Origin: Bacteroidota bacterium
GTDB lineage: Bacteria; Bacteroidota; Bacteroidia; Bacteroidales; B18-G4
Length of the DNA stretch: 16,590 nt
Assembly (NCBI GenBank): GCA_030635045.1
Contig: DAOVZP010000004.1
Span: 1 to 16,590, forward strand
Reading direction: 5' to 3'
Below are positions 14,888-16,590 of this stretch, in pieces. The position numbers and the translations under genes were made by a program. Under the pieces are notes generated by a model. The model searched no databases and had not been told where the DNA came from. It worked only from the letters and a program-made list of their open reading frames with translations. Each line of letters opens with the position of its first letter. The first letter of the stretch is position 1.

Positions 14888-16234
14888 TTAGCTCATCTCT
14901 TTGATCATCAGGTCAATACCCTCCCTGACAGTTTTCTGCAGGTTGATCTTCGATGTGCTGATGAATTCACACAATGCAAAGTCTTCTTCATCCACTTCAT
15001 AGATCCCGAGGTTTTCCATCTGATCGATGTCCTCTATCATAATGGACTTGACCAGCTGCATGGGATAAATATCCAGTGGAAATACCTGCTCGAATTTACC
15101 CGTGAGGATAAATGCCCGCTCACCACCGTTATAATTTGTATCCAGCCTGTATTTTTTACGGGGCATCATCCAGGAAAGGAATGTATAGTAAAAACTGAAT
15201 TTATTTATTCTCGGCATGGCCCAGCCGAGGAATTCAGAATGATCACCTTCGGGGATGACAGTAAGCTGGGAATCATAGAATCCGACAAAGCCGGTTTTTT
15301 CAATTTTCGTTCCCGTAAGTGCATTACCCGAAATATAACGAAGCTTGCCCTCTTTGACGTTCCCATCGGTCATACCACTGATGGAAGCACCTAATATTGT
15401 CTTGTAATATACGGGCTTTTCAATCTCTGAGCCCGTGAGGGCAATAACCCTGGAAGGATCCAGCTTGCCCTGTGTGAACAGGCGGCCAATGCTCAGAACT
15501 TCCTGTGGGCGCAGATACCAGACGACCTCACCTCTGTTCAGGGGTGAAATTCTACTGATCTGTGTACTTACATTACCTGCAGGATGAGGACCGGAGAAAG
15601 TATTGATCTCCACTCCCTTTGCATTGTTGAATACCTGTGAAGATTGTTTGTCGCTGATGTTCAGGTAAACCTTCCCGCCGGTAAGTTTTTTCAATGCATC
15701 AACACCTGCCTGAAAATCTGCTTCCTGTCCCTCCACAATGAGATCAAAATCAGGTGCCAGGGGTGCTGAATCAAATGCAGGGATCATGATGGCTTTCGGA
15801 TCATCATCAGGATTGGCAATGATCGAATACGGCCGTTGACGAATAAAAGGCCATACGCCGCTTTTAAGCATCTTTTCGATGATAGCCGCCTTATCAAGAC
15901 TGTTGGGGTCGGCAGCACCGAAATCAACAAATTCCTGATCAGGCGCAGCATCAACAGATACCTCAAGCAGCACCCTTTTTGCTCCCCGCCTTATCTCCCT
16001 TACCTTACCACTCACCGGTGATGTAAACAGGATGTTTTCCTTGTATTTGTTATAGAACAAGGGAGTGCCTGCCTTCACCTCATCTCCCTCCTTTACAAGA
16101 AGCTTGGGAAATACCCCGTGAAAATCGGGTGGTTTGATAGCACAAACTTTGGTTGGGATTTCTTTGATCGTTTTTTCAGCCTCGCCTAACAGCTTGATAT
16201 CAAGGCCTTTTCTGATACTAAATGTATTGGACAT
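14888..16234 (-). CDS. nqrA: Na+-translocating NADH:quinone reductase subunit A
   Basis: The peripheral cytoplasmic subunit that forms part of the ubiquinone/menaquinone site with NqrB. 448 residues, as usual. The N-terminal biotinyl-lipoyl-like fold and RnfC-like body are recognisable from IRKGLDIKLLGE (7-18), FPKLLVKEGDEVKAGTPLF (42-60) and FTSPVSGKVREIRRGAKR (70-87). Further on are INTFSGPHPAGNVSTQI (205-221) and the C-terminal LCEFISTSKI. There are no metal or flavin sites, as expected. It is the first gene of nqrABCDEF; the 356 bp upstream contain only an A/T-rich inverted repeat and tandem repeats. Confidence 0.97.
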   Translation of the reverse strand: MSNTFSIRKGLDIKLLGEAEKTIKEIPTKVCAIKPPDFHGVFPKLLVKEGDEVKAGTPLFYNKYKENILFTSPVSGKVREIRRGAKRVLLEVSVDAAPDQEFVDFGAADPNSLDKAAIIEKMLKSGVWPFIRQRPYSIIANPDDDPKAIMIPAFDSAPLAPDFDLIVEGQEADFQAGVDALKKLTGGKVYLNISDKQSSQVFNNAKGVEINTFSGPHPAGNVSTQISRISPLNRGEVVWYLRPQEVLSIGRLFTQGKLDPSRVIALTGSEIEKPVYYKTILGASISGMTDGNVKEGKLRYISGNALTGTKIEKTGFVGFYDSQLTVIPEGDHSEFLGWAMPRINKFSFYYTFLSWMMPRKKYRLDTNYNGGERAFILTGKFEQVFPLDIYPMQLVKSIMIEDIDQMENLGIYEVDEEDFALCEFISTSKINLQKTVREGIDLMIKEMS

Positions 16235-16325
16235 ACTTTGATATTGTATGATTTTTGAAGTTGCAAGTTTAAGAAAAAAAAGCCAATTTATAGGTACCTT
16301 ATTGTACTTATTTAATGGGGGTTGC

Positions 16326-16349
16326 TTATTTATACATCTTTATAAATAA
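16326..16349. promoter_or_regulatory. A/T-rich inverted repeat upstream of nqrA
   Basis: TTATTTATA (16326-16334) and TATAAATAA (16341-16349) are perfect 9-bp arms around CATCTT. The site is about 92 bp upstream of the nqrA ATG, a reasonable place for an operator. Being all A/T it could also arise by chance in this spacer. Confidence 0.35.
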
Positions 16350-16361
16350 CCACTTAAAATA

Positions 16362-16573
16362 GTGTTGAGTTTTGAGTTTTGAGTTTTGAGTTAGTGTTAA
16401 GTTTTAAGTTTTGAGCGTTGGGTGGATATTCGATATTTAATACTTGATGGTCGAAGGAATTCTGCACTCTAAATTCACCGTTCTTCACTATCAATCTCCA
16501 CTAATAATTAATCATTTGGATCTCATCACTTAAAAGGTGTTGGGTTTTGGGTGGAGTTTTGAGTGTTGAGTTT
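16362..16573 (-). repeat. Composite intergenic repeat, site 4, with a second partial copy
   Basis: Read on the minus strand there are, in order: a heptamer block (16573-16531, CTCAACACTCAAAACTC then CACCCAAAACCC), TTTTAAGTG, ATCCAAATGATTA (16521-16509), TGGAGATTGATA (16500-16489), an ATATCGAATATC-like A-block (about 16443-16425), CACCCAACGCTC, and a second heptamer block ending at 16362. Two CACTTAAAA words (16351-16359 and 16527-16535) mark the ends of the two heptamer blocks. No gene is seen in 16235-16590. Confidence 0.78.
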
Positions 16574-16590
16574 AACCATTTAGCCATTTG
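16571..16590 (-). repeat. Inverted copy of the left-end TAAATGG array
   Basis: On the minus strand these bases read CAAATGGCTAAATGGTTAAA. Nineteen of them (16571-16589) are identical to positions 44-62 of the window, in opposite orientation. The array probably continues past the window's end. Confidence 0.85.

Noticed and set aside
16264..16286. Promoter for nqrA (TTGG and TAAACTTG on the minus strand)
   Set aside because: The -7 candidate has one mismatch and the spacer is about 11 nt, far too short.

Overview
The window reads as chromosomal DNA from a Bacteroidota (Bacteroidetes) bacterium, most likely of the Bacteroidales/Marinilabiliales type. The evidence is a protein with a type IX secretion sorting tail, a DUF4271-hemD-rnpA-S41 peptidase block, a complete six-subunit Na+-pumping NADH:quinone reductase operon with a lipoprotein ApbE, weak Shine-Dalgarno sequences, and a few exact matches to the Bacteroidetes -7 promoter box TAnnTTTG. 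No rRNA, tRNA, CRISPR array, transposase or phage gene is visible.

Layout, left half (+ strand). 1-215 is spacer made of short tandem repeats. 216-1846 holds a DUF4271 membrane protein and uroporphyrinogen-III synthase (hemD), closed by a hairpin terminator. 1973-4089 holds rnpA, overlapping an exported S41/PDZ processing protease by an ATGA junction. 4139-5905 is a compact run of cytidine deaminase, hotdog acyl-CoA thioesterase and a ChaN-like haem-binding protein. After a repeat spacer come a SpoU-type rRNA 2'-O-methyltransferase (6092-6844) and a 65-residue, four-cysteine membrane protein (6995-7192).

Layout, right half (- strand). Read in transcription order from the right end: nqrA-B-C-D-E-F (16234 down to 10299), a terminator, then two secreted proteins (a short T9SS sorting-domain protein and a DUF1566-like protein), then apbE (8275-7274). 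The genes form one sodium-pump functional unit. NqrB and NqrC carry the Ser-Gly-(Ala/Gly)-Thr sites that ApbE flavinylates with FMN. NqrD and NqrE carry the paired membrane cysteines of the iron centre. The small four-cysteine protein beside apbE resembles, in layout, the iron-centre maturation factor NqrM. The secreted pair looks like a cassette placed between nqrF and apbE.

The least explained feature is the spacer DNA. Almost every gap longer than about 80 bp is built from short degenerate tandem repeats (7-9 bp units), and several gaps share the same order of modules. Related copies in opposite orientation lie on the two sides of the nqr operon. The first and last bases of the window also match each other as an inverted 19-bp repeat, so the window may end where an assembly broke in repeats.
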